A stretch of 64,000 bases of DNA, from positions 186,001 to 250,000 of the forward strand of contig CAVOKW010000035.1 in NCBI GenBank assembly GCA_963696585.1, read 5' to 3'. The notes beneath the pieces are model-generated. The model did no database searches. It saw nothing but the letters and a program-made list of their open reading frames with translations, and was not told the DNA's origin. This DNA comes from Parvibaculum sp963696585 (GTDB lineage: Bacteria; Pseudomonadota; Alphaproteobacteria; Parvibaculales; Parvibaculaceae). The position numbers were made by a program, and so were the translations under genes. Of this stretch, positions 11,518 through 19,572 are shown piece by piece (within the stretch, counting starts at the first letter, position 1; each line of letters starts with the position of its first letter).

Positions 11518-11587
11518 GGCTGCACCGCAACTTATTACGAAAAGAAAAGATATCCCCAATTGAAATGGGGGCGTTCAATGGCCATTT

Positions 11588-11618
11588 CGGTTTGAGGATG
11601 TTCTCCATCCCGAAACCG
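11588..11618 (+). promoter_or_regulatory. Stem-loop abutting the ribosome-binding site of the next gene
   Basis: Inverted repeat CGGTTT-ga-GGATG-ttctc-CATCC-cg-AAACCG; the right arm runs directly into the GGAG Shine-Dalgarno at 11618-11621. If it forms in the mRNA it could limit ribosome access to the gene starting at 11627. There is no U-tract, so it is not an obvious terminator. Confidence 0.4.
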
Positions 11619-11626
11619 GAGTGGCC

Positions 11627-12679
11627 ATGCGCATTTTAACCTTAAGCTGTGTTTTTGTCCTGATGAACCTGCTGGGCGGCCTGTCCGCTCAGGCGGGCGA
11701 CGGGCTGGTGCAGAAAACCTCGCAATGGTCGTTTGGCGACAGCCAGTTTTCGGCGGGACAAGACGTGACGGTGGACAGCAAGGTTCCCGGCTCGCTGACC
11801 GTTGCAGGCGAGACCGTGACCGTGACGGATCAGGCAAGCATTGCCAAGGATGCGTGGATTGCCGGACGCCGGGTGGCGGTTGAGGGCATGATTGGCCGTG
11901 ACCTCACCATTCGCGCACAGGATGCGCTGATCAACGGGCCGGTGAAAGGGGACGTTGCCTTTTACGGCATGAACCTTTCCTTCGGTCCCGATGCGCGCAT
12001 TGATGGCGAGGTGAATTATTATTCGGCGAGCAAGGCGCAGATCGATGAAAGTGCGAAAATCACCGGACCGATCCACGCCCATTCCTGGCGCGATGAGCCG
12101 GTGCATATGGGCGGGATGATGGACGGCCAACGGATGCCGCATGATGATCGTGTTTACAATGGCGAACGCGGCTGGATGCATGAGGGCGGGCGTTATTACA
12201 CGGTGCCGGGATATGAAATGTCACTGGCGGGCGCGGTGTTCTTCGGGCTGCTTGCCGGGCTGGTTGTGATTTTTGGAGCAGGCCATGCCGACAATATGAG
12301 CGAGGCGGCCTTTGCCAATCCGCTGCTCGCGATGATGATCGGTTTTGTCTGGCTGGCGGGCACGCCCGTTCTGGCGGTGATGAGTGCGATCACGATTATC
12401 GGTTTGCCGCTGGCAGGCATCTTGTTGCTGCTCTGGCCACTCGGTGTTGTGATGGGGCTTGTCGTCTCGATTGCGGTTCTGTCGCGCTTCATATCGGCGC
12501 GGCTTGGGGCGGTGGGCGAGGGCGCCCTCGGCGGCCTTGCCGGGATCGTGATTGCGACCGGGATTGTGTGGGTCTTTATTCATGCGCCGATTGCGGGCGG
12601 TCTGTTCTGGCTCATTGCCGTGTGTCTCGGCATTGGTGCGATGGCGCTGGGCGGGCGCGTGCAATATATGCGGCTCTGA
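11627..12679 (+). CDS. Bactofilin-like (polymer-forming) N-terminal domain fused to a membrane domain
   Basis: Not a named family that I can assign. Residues 1-23 form a signal peptide ending near SAQAG. Residues about 40-150 contain short beta-helix-like repeats (DVTVDS, GSLTVAG, TVTVTDQASIAKDAWIAG, GRDLTIRAQDALINGPVKGDV) typical of bactofilin/polymer-forming modules. The C-terminal half (from about 200) has four or more transmembrane helices rich in Gly/Val/Ile/Leu. 350 residues from ATG 11627; GGAG lies 5 bases upstream. This arrangement suggests an envelope scaffold with an exported beta-solenoid; function unknown. Confidence 0.75.
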   Translation: MRILTLSCVFVLMNLLGGLSAQAGDGLVQKTSQWSFGDSQFSAGQDVTVDSKVPGSLTVAGETVTVTDQASIAKDAWIAGRRVAVEGMIGRDLTIRAQDALINGPVKGDVAFYGMNLSFGPDARIDGEVNYYSASKAQIDESAKITGPIHAHSWRDEPVHMGGMMDGQRMPHDDRVYNGERGWMHEGGRYYTVPGYEMSLAGAVFFGLLAGLVVIFGAGHADNMSEAAFANPLLAMMIGFVWLAGTPVLAVMSAITIIGLPLAGILLLLWPLGVVMGLVVSIAVLSRFISARLGAVGEGALGGLAGIVIATGIVWVFIHAPIAGGLFWLIAVCLGIGAMALGGRVQYMRL

Positions 12680-12712
12680 ACATGCGGCTCTGAATATGCG
12701 GCTCTGGGGGCG

Positions 12713-13429
12713 TTATTCGCCGCCGAAGATTTCTTCAAAGCTGGCGCGCAGGGCCATGTCGACTTCCGCCATGCTGACAAGCTGGCCGAGATCGTGAAGG
12801 CTCGTGACGCCATGCCGGCTGATGCCGCAGGGCACGATGCCGGTGAAATGGTCGAGGTCGGGGTCCACATTCAGGCTGACGCCATGATAGGTGACCCATT
12901 TACGGATGCGCACGCCGATGGCGGCAATCTTGTCCTCGGCATTCGGGCCGCGATCGGGCCGCGCCACCCAGACACCGACGCGACCGTCGCGGATTTCGCC
13001 CTTCACGTTGAAGCGGGCGAGCGTGGCGATGAGCCATGATTCAAGCCGGGCGACATAGGCGCGGACATCGGGCCCGCGGCGCTTGAGGTCGAGCATGACA
13101 TAGGCGACGCGCTGGCCGGGGCCGTGATAGGTGTACTGGCCGCCGCGCCCGGTCTTGTGGACCGGGAAACGATCCGGTGCGATCAGGTCTTTTTCCTCGG
13201 CGCTGGTGCCCGCCGTATAGAGCGCGGGATGCTCCAGCAGCCAGACAAGCTCGCAGGCTTCGCCCGCCGCGATGGCAGCGGCACGCGCTTCCATTTCGGC
13301 GACCGCGACCTCATAGGGCACGGGCGCATCGGAAAGGCGCCATTCCACGCCTTGGGGGACGACGCCTTGGGGGGCGATGCCCTCAGGGGCGGTGAGCGGG
13401 GCAGCCGGGGCGGTGACGGAATTAACCAT
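12713..13429 (-). CDS. lipB: Octanoyl-[acyl-carrier-protein]:protein N-octanoyltransferase LipB
   Basis: Transfers the octanoyl group from ACP to the lipoyl domains of dehydrogenase E2 and GcvH, the first step of lipoate synthesis. The signatures GRGGQYTYHGPGQ (residues 94-106), KIAAIGVRI with catalytic Lys167 and IVPCGI with catalytic Cys201 are intact. 238 residues. The first ~28 residues are a low-complexity Pro/Ala/Gly/Val extension containing a duplicated PQGV, so the true start could be later. It stands alone on the minus strand, convergent with the gene before it and divergent from the FliN-like gene. Confidence 0.95.
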   Translation of the reverse strand: MVNSVTAPAAPLTAPEGIAPQGVVPQGVEWRLSDAPVPYEVAVAEMEARAAAIAAGEACELVWLLEHPALYTAGTSAEEKDLIAPDRFPVHKTGRGGQYTYHGPGQRVAYVMLDLKRRGPDVRAYVARLESWLIATLARFNVKGEIRDGRVGVWVARPDRGPNAEDKIAAIGVRIRKWVTYHGVSLNVDPDLDHFTGIVPCGISRHGVTSLHDLGQLVSMAEVDMALRASFEEIFGGE

Positions 13430-13495
13430 GGGGTAACTCTAGCATGGCAATCTCGGCGGCAGGAATGTTCGTGCGTCAGCCTGCCGGAGAGCCAA

Positions 13496-13741
13496 GTGAA
13501 TTCGCTCAACAATGTCTATGTCGAGATTTCTGTCGTGCTTGGCAAGTCCGTCCTGCCGATCCATCAGCTTTTGAGGATGGGTCGTGGCGCGGTGATCGAA
13601 CTCGACAGCTATCTGGATGACGATGTGCTGGTGCTGGCGAACAATGTGCCGATCGCGCACGGGACGCTTGTGGTCCAGGGCGACAAGATCGCCGTGTCGA
13701 TCACCTCGACGATGAAGAGCTTTCAGGCAGACGCGGCTTGA
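13496..13741 (+). CDS. FliN-like SpoA-domain (flagellar motor switch) protein
   Basis: 81 residues, made up almost entirely of one SpoA (surface presentation of antigens) domain: VEISVVLGKSVLPIHQLLRM, GAVIELD, LANNVPIAHGTLVV. FliN forms the C-ring of the flagellar motor. It starts at GTG 13496 with GGAGAG at 13485-13490 just upstream, and a terminator follows. It lacks the usual FliN N-terminal extension and there are no other flagellar genes in the window, so it may be an orphan C-ring or regulatory protein. Minimal FliN-like paralogues of this sort are common in Hyphomicrobiales. Confidence 0.8.
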   Translation: MNSLNNVYVEISVVLGKSVLPIHQLLRMGRGAVIELDSYLDDDVLVLANNVPIAHGTLVVQGDKIAVSITSTMKSFQADAA

Positions 13742-13762
13742 GCTAAATCTTGTTGCGGCGGC

Positions 13763-13788
13763 AAAGGGGTCCGGTTGGGCCCTTTTTT
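13763..13788 (+). terminator. Rho-independent terminator after the FliN-like gene
   Basis: AAGGGG-TCC...GGG-CCCTT stem with a short loop followed by six T residues, starting 22 bases after the stop codon. Confidence 0.7.
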
Positions 13789-13905
13789 GTTGCCTTATTC
13801 CACCAAATAACTGTGAATTAATATATATTACGTCCCGATATTGAATTATTCGGGGCGTTCGCTTATTTCTGGGGGGAGTGGAAGAACCCTCGTGAGGGAG
13901 GCGGC

Positions 13906-14466
13906 ATGTTTCCTGTTCTGCTCGATGTGTCGCAACTGCATGTGGTGCTGATTGGCGAGGGTGAAGAGGCCGAAAAGCGGCTGGCCCTGCTTGACGCTGC
14001 CGGGGCGGCGCATCTGCGCCTCTATAGCGGCTCACCCCACGCGGCGCTGGCGGCGGCGGCAGGTGCGCGCCTCGCTGGCGAGCGCCCCTCGGACGAGGCT
14101 CTGAAGGCCGCTGGCGTGGTGTTTATCGCCGGGCTCGACGAGGCGGAGGCCGAGGCGCTGGCGGAACGGGCGCGCGGCTTCGGACGGCTGGTGAATACGG
14201 AAGACCGGAAGGCGCTTTGCGACTTTCATGTGCCTTCGATGATGCGACGGGGTGACCTGTTGCTGACGGTTTCGACAGGGGGTAAATCCCCCGGACTGGC
14301 GCGGGCCTTGCGCCTGCGACTGGAAGCGCTGTTTGGACCCGAATGGGCCGGGCGGCTGGAAGAATTATCGCGCCAGCGTGATGTGTGGCGCGCGGAAGGG
14401 ATCGGCCTTGGCGAACTTGCGCGACGGGCCGATGCCTATATCGATGAGAAAGGATGGCTGTCTTGA
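13906..14466 (+). CDS. Siroheme synthase, precorrin-2 dehydrogenase/ferrochelatase (CysG N-terminal, Met8-like) domain protein
   Basis: Oxidises precorrin-2 to sirohydrochlorin and inserts iron to make siroheme, the cofactor of sulfite and nitrite reductase. The N-terminal Rossmann segment (VVLIGEGEEAEKRL) and the segment NTEDRKALCDFHVPSMMRRG...STGGKSPGLARALR match CysG N-terminal/Met8 proteins. 186 residues, with no uroporphyrinogen methyltransferase half. GAGGGAGG precedes ATG 13906. It overlaps the start of cysH by 13 bases, so the two form one sulfate-assimilation unit. Upstream (13796-13856) is AT-rich and probably holds the promoter. Confidence 0.88.
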   Translation: MFPVLLDVSQLHVVLIGEGEEAEKRLALLDAAGAAHLRLYSGSPHAALAAAAGARLAGERPSDEALKAAGVVFIAGLDEAEAEALAERARGFGRLVNTEDRKALCDFHVPSMMRRGDLLLTVSTGGKSPGLARALRLRLEALFGPEWAGRLEELSRQRDVWRAEGIGLGELARRADAYIDEKGWLS

Positions 14467-15266
14467 CCGTCATACAGCTCAGACCCGGCGAGGGCCGCGC
14501 CTCGGCCATGGATTCCTGGACAGTCGCCTCGCCGCAGCTTGCCGAATTGCGCGCCTCCTATGAGGGGCTGACGGGTTCAGCGCTGCTTGAAGCGATGATC
14601 AAGCGCAAGTTTGCCGGACGTATCGCCGTTGTGTCGTCGTTTGGCGCGGAATCGGCTGTGCTGCTGCATATGGTGGCGGAAATCGACCCCTCGACGCCGG
14701 TGATCTTTCTCAATACGGGCAAGCTCTTTGGCGAGACGCTGCGCTATCGCGACCGGTTGCAGGAAAAGCTCGGCCTGACCGATCTGCGCTCGATTGCGCC
14801 TCATCCGGATGATCTCAAGGCCAAGGACCCGAAGGGGGGGTTGTGGAATGTGGACCCTGACCAGTGCTGCTTCGTGCGCAAGGTGCTGCCGCTGGAGCGG
14901 GCGCTTGCCGGCTTTGAGGCCTCGATCACGGGCCGCAAGCGGTTTCAGACATCGGCGCGCTCGGTGATGGATCCGATCGAGGAAGAACGCATCCGCCCGC
15001 TGCTCGGCGAGGGGCAGCGCCAGGGCACCCGCTTCAAGATCAATCCGCTGGCTTTCTGGGGCGAGGAAGAACTCGACCGCTATGTGGAGGGCCACAAGCT
15101 GCCCAGGCATCCGCTGGTGAAAGACGGCTATCTGTCGATTGGCTGCATGCCCTGCACGGAAAAGGTGCCGGAAGGCGGTTCCTATCGCGATGGCCGCTGG
15201 GTGGGCCGCGACAAGGACGAATGCGGCATCCATTTGCCCGTCAATACGGATGGCGACGGCATCTGA
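14454..15266 (+). CDS. cysH: Adenylyl-sulfate (APS) reductase, CysH family
   Basis: Reduces adenylyl sulfate to sulfite. The presence of Cys138-Cys139 (QCCFVRK) and Cys231/Cys234 (GCMPCT) means a [4Fe-4S] cluster, which marks APS rather than PAPS reductases; Cys257 in ECGIH is the catalytic nucleophile. The PP-loop is SSFGAESAVLLH (residues about 61-72). 270 residues. ATG 14454 has AGAAAGGA upstream; it overlaps the siroheme gene. The usual neighbours cysI, DUF2849 and DUF934 are not between them here. Confidence 0.93.
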   Translation: MAVLTVIQLRPGEGRASAMDSWTVASPQLAELRASYEGLTGSALLEAMIKRKFAGRIAVVSSFGAESAVLLHMVAEIDPSTPVIFLNTGKLFGETLRYRDRLQEKLGLTDLRSIAPHPDDLKAKDPKGGLWNVDPDQCCFVRKVLPLERALAGFEASITGRKRFQTSARSVMDPIEEERIRPLLGEGQRQGTRFKINPLAFWGEEELDRYVEGHKLPRHPLVKDGYLSIGCMPCTEKVPEGGSYRDGRWVGRDKDECGIHLPVNTDGDGI

Positions 15267-15369
15267 TTGCAGGTGATTTTCGGGCCGGATGGCAAAAGTG
15301 GGCCCGGCGCGCATTTGCAGCTTGAGCAGGCGGGCGGGATTTGTTACATGCAGCGCCTTACGGACATGC

Positions 15370-15456
15370 GCGGTCGTGGCGGAATTGGTAGACGCGCAGC
15401 GTTGAGGTCGCTGTGGGGTAACTCCCGTGGAAGTTCGAGTCTTCTCGACCGCACCA
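15370..15456 (+). tRNA. tRNA-Leu (anticodon GAG)
   Basis: Class II cloverleaf: acceptor GCGGTCG pairs with CGACCGC, followed by discriminator A and an encoded CCA (15454-15456). The D-arm is TGGCGGAATTGGTAGACGC, the anticodon loop TTGAGGT lies between CAGCG/CGCTG stems giving anticodon GAG, then a long variable arm and T-loop GTTCGAGTC. It reads CUC and CUU codons. No integrase or duplicated 3' end is nearby. Confidence 0.97.
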
Positions 15457-15495
15457 TGTCCATCAAGCCGGAACCTCAAGCCGGCTGAAATGAAG

Positions 15496-15536
15496 AACCG
15501 GCCGGACTGCCTCAGGCAATGACGGCCGGTTTTTTC
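15496..15536 (+). terminator. Rho-independent terminator after tRNA-Leu
   Basis: AACCGGCCG at 15496-15504 pairs with CGGCCGGTT at 15523-15531 and is followed by a T-run. It lies 40 bases after the tRNA 3' end. Confidence 0.85.
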
Positions 15537-15729
15537 ATGTCCTGTTCCGGTTTTTTCATGACCAAAAGATCAGGCATCGCGCAGCGGCAAGTGTGGCGCC
15601 GCGCCGGCAAAAAGCGCAGACTTGCGCCGACGTTTCAAAAACAGAATCACCCGGTCCCGGCGGTGCGCGCCAGCGTCTGATGAGGGGACATTTTCACGAT
15701 GCATCTGCCCCAGGCGAGAAGGTGACGGT

Positions 15730-17115
15730 TTGACTGATCTGGCCACCAGACATGACGGACAGGACGGTATGGAAGCGGCGCTGACGCCGGGCTTTGTGCG
15801 CTCTGTGCTGGATGCGGTGGATCGGGCGGATGCTGTTGAAGTCAAACGGTTGGTGGTCGAGTTGCGCCCGGCGGACATGGCCGAGCTGCTGGAGCTTTTG
15901 CGGCAGGATGAGCGCCACGACCTCATCGACATGCTGGGGGCTGACTTTGACACCGAGGTTTTGTCGGAGCTGGACGAGTCGGTGCGCGACGACGTGCTGG
16001 AGCGGCTTGACCCGAAAGACATTGCCGCCGCGCTGACCGAAATGGATTCCGACGACGCGGTCTATCTGCTCGAAGATCTCGACGAAAAGGATCAGCGCGA
16101 AATTCTCGACCAATTGCCGGCGAGTGACCGCGCGGCGATCGAGCAGTCGCTCGACTATCCGGAATATTCAGCCGGTCGTTTGATGCAGCGCGAGCTGGTG
16201 GCTGTGCCGCCGTTCTGGGATGTCGGCCAGACGATTGATTATCTGCGCGAAGCCGAAACGCTGCCGGATGCGTTTTACGAAATATTCGTCGTTGATCCGG
16301 GCTACAAGCCGATTGGCACCGTGCCTTTGTCGCGCATCATGCGCATGAAGCGGCCGACAAAAATCTCCGAGATCATGGAGACAGAGCAGACGCTCATTCC
16401 GGTCACGATGGATCAGGAAGATGTTGCCTATCAGTTCAACAAGTATGACCTCATCTCGGCGGCTGTTGTTGACGAGAATGATCGCCTTGTCGGTGTGGTC
16501 ACGGTGGACGATATCGTCGATGTCATCGCCGAAGAGGCGAGCGAAGACATCCGACTGCTGGGTGGTGTGGGCGAGGAAAGCATTTCCGACAGCATCATCC
16601 AGACAACGCGCAGCCGCTTCTCCTGGCTGTTCATCAATTTGCTGACGGCCATTCTGGCCTCGACCGTGATCGGGTTCTTTGACGCGACGATTTCGCAGAT
16701 GGTGGCGCTGGCGGTCTTGATGCCGATTGTCGCCTCGATGGGCGGCAATGCCGGAACCCAGACCATGACGATTGCCGTGCGGGCGCTGGCGACGCGCGAT
16801 CTCGTGCCCTTCAACGCGTCGCGCATCATCACACGCGAGGTGATGGTCGGTTTCATCAATGGCATCATGTTTGCCGTGCTGATGGGGCTCGCAGGCGGAT
16901 TGTGGTTTGAGAATGCGTCACTCGGTCTGGTTTTGGCAGCCGCCATGATCATTAACATGCTGGCGGCGGGATTTGCCGGCATTCTGATCCCCATCGGCCT
17001 CGACAAGATGGGCGTTGATCCGGCAGTCTCATCGGCGGTGTTCCTGACGACGGTGACGGATGTTGTCGGGTTCTTTGCGTTTCTGGGACTTGCGGCCCTT
17101 GTGCTGGCGCATTGA
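15730..17115 (+). CDS. mgtE: Magnesium transporter MgtE
   Basis: Mg2+-gated channel of the inner membrane. The cytosolic N-domain (residues about 20-130, with DERHDLIDML and LDEKDQREILDQLP), two CBS domains (about 145-265) and five C-terminal transmembrane helices with the pore motif ASMGGNAGTQTM are all present. 461 residues, as expected. I took the TTG at 15730 as the start, since AGAAGG at 15717-15722 lies 7 bases upstream and further upstream residues do not look like MgtE. The leader 15540-15729 shows no riboswitch I recognise. Confidence 0.92.
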   Translation: MTDLATRHDGQDGMEAALTPGFVRSVLDAVDRADAVEVKRLVVELRPADMAELLELLRQDERHDLIDMLGADFDTEVLSELDESVRDDVLERLDPKDIAAALTEMDSDDAVYLLEDLDEKDQREILDQLPASDRAAIEQSLDYPEYSAGRLMQRELVAVPPFWDVGQTIDYLREAETLPDAFYEIFVVDPGYKPIGTVPLSRIMRMKRPTKISEIMETEQTLIPVTMDQEDVAYQFNKYDLISAAVVDENDRLVGVVTVDDIVDVIAEEASEDIRLLGGVGEESISDSIIQTTRSRFSWLFINLLTAILASTVIGFFDATISQMVALAVLMPIVASMGGNAGTQTMTIAVRALATRDLVPFNASRIITREVMVGFINGIMFAVLMGLAGGLWFENASLGLVLAAAMIINMLAAGFAGILIPIGLDKMGVDPAVSSAVFLTTVTDVVGFFAFLGLAALVLAH

Positions 17116-17157
17116 TTGTCAATGACGCCTGCGTTGCAGGCCATATGGGAGATGTCG

Positions 17158-18153
17158 ATGGTTCAGCTATGGCGCAAGCGCGCGATGACGCGCCGCGTGT
17201 TGGCGGGTCTTGTTGCAGGCATCATGAGTTTGACATTTACCGGCAAACTCGAAGCAGGCGATGGCTGGCGCGAGGGCGAACCGATGATTACCGCGCGCAG
17301 CCATGCAGGCGCGGCGCTGCTCGGCGAAGATTTTTATGTGGTGGGTGGCGACAGCACATCAGGACCGCGCTCGCTCACCGAAATCTACGACATGAAGGGC
17401 AATATCTGGCGCGCCTCTGCCGCCTTGCCTGTCGGGTTGCAGCAATTCGGCATGACGGCGAGCGGTGGCAGACTTTATATTGCCGGTGGTTTTCAGGCGG
17501 GCGAGGTCGAAGGCGAAGCGGCGCGCGCGACCTACCGGTTTTGGGAATTTGATCCGCAGATTGGCGTCTGGACCAATGGTCCGCGATTGCCGGAGGCGCG
17601 GCAGGATCTTGGCCTGGTAACGGTTGATGGCAAGCTCTATGCGCTGGGCGGGCAGGGCGAGAAAAACGAACAGGTTTGGCGGTTCGATCCGGCCGTTGAT
17701 AAATGGCAGGTTGTGGGAAATGCCATGCCCGTGTCACGCAGCAGTGCAGCCTATGTTGCTTCTGGCAAGCTGATTTATGCGATTGGCGGACGCATTGGTG
17801 GCGTACCCTCGGCGCGGGTTGATGTGTTTGACACGGTGAGCGGGACGTGGCGCGCGGGGGTTCCGCTGCCGGAAGCCCGCATGGGCCATGTCGCGGCGCT
17901 GGTGAATGGTGCGATCCATGTGACGGGTGGGGAAAGCTGGTCGCCGCCCAAAACCTATACCGATCATTTTGTGCTCAATGCCGATGACACATCCTGGTCG
18001 CGGCTTGCCGGGCTGCATGTGCCGCGGCATGGCGCCGTGGCGGGCGCTTATGGCAATCAGTTTGTTGTGATTGGCGGCAGTCCTGGCGCGGGTGTCTATA
18101 CCGTGTTCACGCAATCCGACACGGTGGACATCTATGAGGCGGGCGGCAAGTGA
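17158..18153 (+). CDS. Secreted/periplasmic Kelch-repeat beta-propeller protein
   Basis: Residues 1-33 form a signal peptide (MVQLWRKRAMTRRVLAGLV...GKLEA). The remainder is five to six Kelch repeats with their YVVGG, YIAGG, YALGG, YAIGG and VVIGG double-glycine signatures and Trp/Pro spacing (W....LP). 331 residues. ATG 17158 is supported by GGGAG at 17147-17151; the more upstream ATGs at 17122 and 17152 are less likely. Bacterial Kelch proteins of this type resemble N-acetylneuraminate-epimerase-like propellers, but nothing in the neighbourhood suggests a sialic-acid pathway. Function unknown. Confidence 0.82.
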   Translation: MVQLWRKRAMTRRVLAGLVAGIMSLTFTGKLEAGDGWREGEPMITARSHAGAALLGEDFYVVGGDSTSGPRSLTEIYDMKGNIWRASAALPVGLQQFGMTASGGRLYIAGGFQAGEVEGEAARATYRFWEFDPQIGVWTNGPRLPEARQDLGLVTVDGKLYALGGQGEKNEQVWRFDPAVDKWQVVGNAMPVSRSSAAYVASGKLIYAIGGRIGGVPSARVDVFDTVSGTWRAGVPLPEARMGHVAALVNGAIHVTGGESWSPPKTYTDHFVLNADDTSWSRLAGLHVPRHGAVAGAYGNQFVVIGGSPGAGVYTVFTQSDTVDIYEAGGK

Positions 18154-18252
18154 TCGGCGCATGAGACGCAAGCGCCGGACGACTCAAGGCGCCATGAAGG
18201 TCATGTAGAAGCCGAATCGCCGCGCAACGGCAGCACCCAACCCATTTTTCGA

Positions 18253-18280
18253 CTGGCCTTTCAGGGGCCAGCGTTGTTTT
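18253..18280 (+). terminator. Probable terminator after the Kelch gene
   Basis: CTGGCC at 18253-18258 pairs with GGCCAG at 18266-18271 with a 7-base loop; T-rich tail TTGTTTT follows. Confidence 0.55.
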
Positions 18281-18311
18281 ATGGCTCGCACTCTTAATGT
18301 GAGGATGTTCC

Positions 18312-19517
18312 ATGTCAAAAATTGCTGCTGAAACCACTGCTGCCGATCCTGTTGTCATTGTTGCTGCGGCGCGCACACCGATGGGCGGTTTTCAGGGGGA
18401 TCTGTCAGGCGTTTCAGCACCTGAGCTGGGGGCGATTGCCGTGAAAGCCGCAGCGGACCGCGCAGGGTTATCGACCGGCGCGGTGGATGAGATTTTCATG
18501 GGCTGTGTGCTTTCGGCGGGACTGAAACAGGCGCCGGCACGCCAGGCGGCGCTGCTCGCCGGACTTGCGGACAACACGGCGGCAACGACTGTCAACAAGA
18601 TGTGCGGTTCCGGGATGCGGGCCGCGATGATGGCCTATGACTCGCTGATGCTGGGCCATAACGATGTCATCATTGCCGGTGGCATGGAGAGCATGACCAA
18701 TGCGCCCTATCTGCTGACCAAGGCGCGTAGCGGCTATCGCATCGGTCATGGCGAGGTGAAGGACCATATGTATCTTGATGGCCTGGAAGATGCCTATGAA
18801 GGCCGATTGATGGGCTCCTATGCCGAGGACACGGCGAAAGCCTATCAGTTCACGCGCGAGATGCAGGATGCCTATGCGATTGAATCATTGCGCCGCGCGC
18901 AACATGCCGTGCGCGAAGGTCTGTTTGCGGATGAAATCGTGCCGGTGACCGTGAAGACGCGCAAGGGCGATGTGGAGGTGGTTCGCGATGAGCAACCGCT
19001 GAAGGGCGATGAAACAAAAATCCCGACACTGAAGCCCGCCTTTGCCAGGGACGGCACGGTGACGGCGGCGAATGCATCATCGATTTCGGATGGTGCGGCG
19101 GCGTTGGTGATGATGCGCCTGTCGGAAGCCGAGTCTCGTGGCCTTGCACCGCTTGCCGTCATCCGTGGCCATACGAGCCATGCCAATGCACCGGCCTGGT
19201 TCTCGACAGCGCCGATCCACGCCATGTCCAGGCTTTTCGACAGGACGGGCTGGAATGTTGACAATGTTGATCTTTTCGAGATCAATGAAGCCTTTGCTGT
19301 TGTCACCATGGCAGCGATGAAAGAATGCAACATTCCGCATGAGAAGCTCAATATTCATGGCGGCGCGACGGCGCTGGGCCATCCGATCGGGGCTTCTGGC
19401 GCGCGCATCATTGTGACGCTGCTGAATGCCATGAAGCAGCGGGATGCCAAGCGTGGTGTCGCTGCGATTTGCATCGGCGGGGGTGAAGCAACGGCCATGG
19501 CGCTGGAGCGGATCTGA
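18312..19517 (+). CDS. Acetyl-CoA C-acetyltransferase (thiolase, AtoB/PhaA type)
   Basis: Reversible cleavage of acetoacetyl-CoA to two acetyl-CoA. The catalytic residues Cys98 (NKMCGSG), His357 (ALGHPIGASG) and Cys387 (ICIGGGEAT) are in place. 401 residues. GAGG at 18301-18304 supports ATG 18312. It starts a run with isovaleryl-CoA dehydrogenase and methylcrotonyl-CoA carboxylase, so it likely handles acetoacetate from leucine breakdown here; a role in polyhydroxybutyrate or ketone metabolism is also possible. Confidence 0.92.
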   Translation: MSKIAAETTAADPVVIVAAARTPMGGFQGDLSGVSAPELGAIAVKAAADRAGLSTGAVDEIFMGCVLSAGLKQAPARQAALLAGLADNTAATTVNKMCGSGMRAAMMAYDSLMLGHNDVIIAGGMESMTNAPYLLTKARSGYRIGHGEVKDHMYLDGLEDAYEGRLMGSYAEDTAKAYQFTREMQDAYAIESLRRAQHAVREGLFADEIVPVTVKTRKGDVEVVRDEQPLKGDETKIPTLKPAFARDGTVTAANASSISDGAAALVMMRLSEAESRGLAPLAVIRGHTSHANAPAWFSTAPIHAMSRLFDRTGWNVDNVDLFEINEAFAVVTMAAMKECNIPHEKLNIHGGATALGHPIGASGARIIVTLLNAMKQRDAKRGVAAICIGGGEATAMALERI

Positions 19518-19531
19518 TAAACCCTTACCTC

Positions 19532-19567
19532 AGCAGGTCAACGAGCAGGTCAACAAGAAGGTCAAAA
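19532..19567 (+). repeat. 12-bp tandem repeat (three copies) in the leader of ivd
   Basis: Three units AGCAGGTCAACG, AGCAGGTCAACA and AGAAGGTCAAAA lie directly before the isovaleryl-CoA dehydrogenase ATG; the last unit contributes the AAAAGG ribosome-binding region. Number changes here would alter the leader but not the protein. Confidence 0.7.
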
Positions 19568-19572
19568 GGCCC

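Noticed and set aside
15370..15456. tRNA-Leu as an integration site of a genomic island
   Set aside because: No integrase, no duplicated 3' end; neighbouring mgtE and cysH have normal composition.
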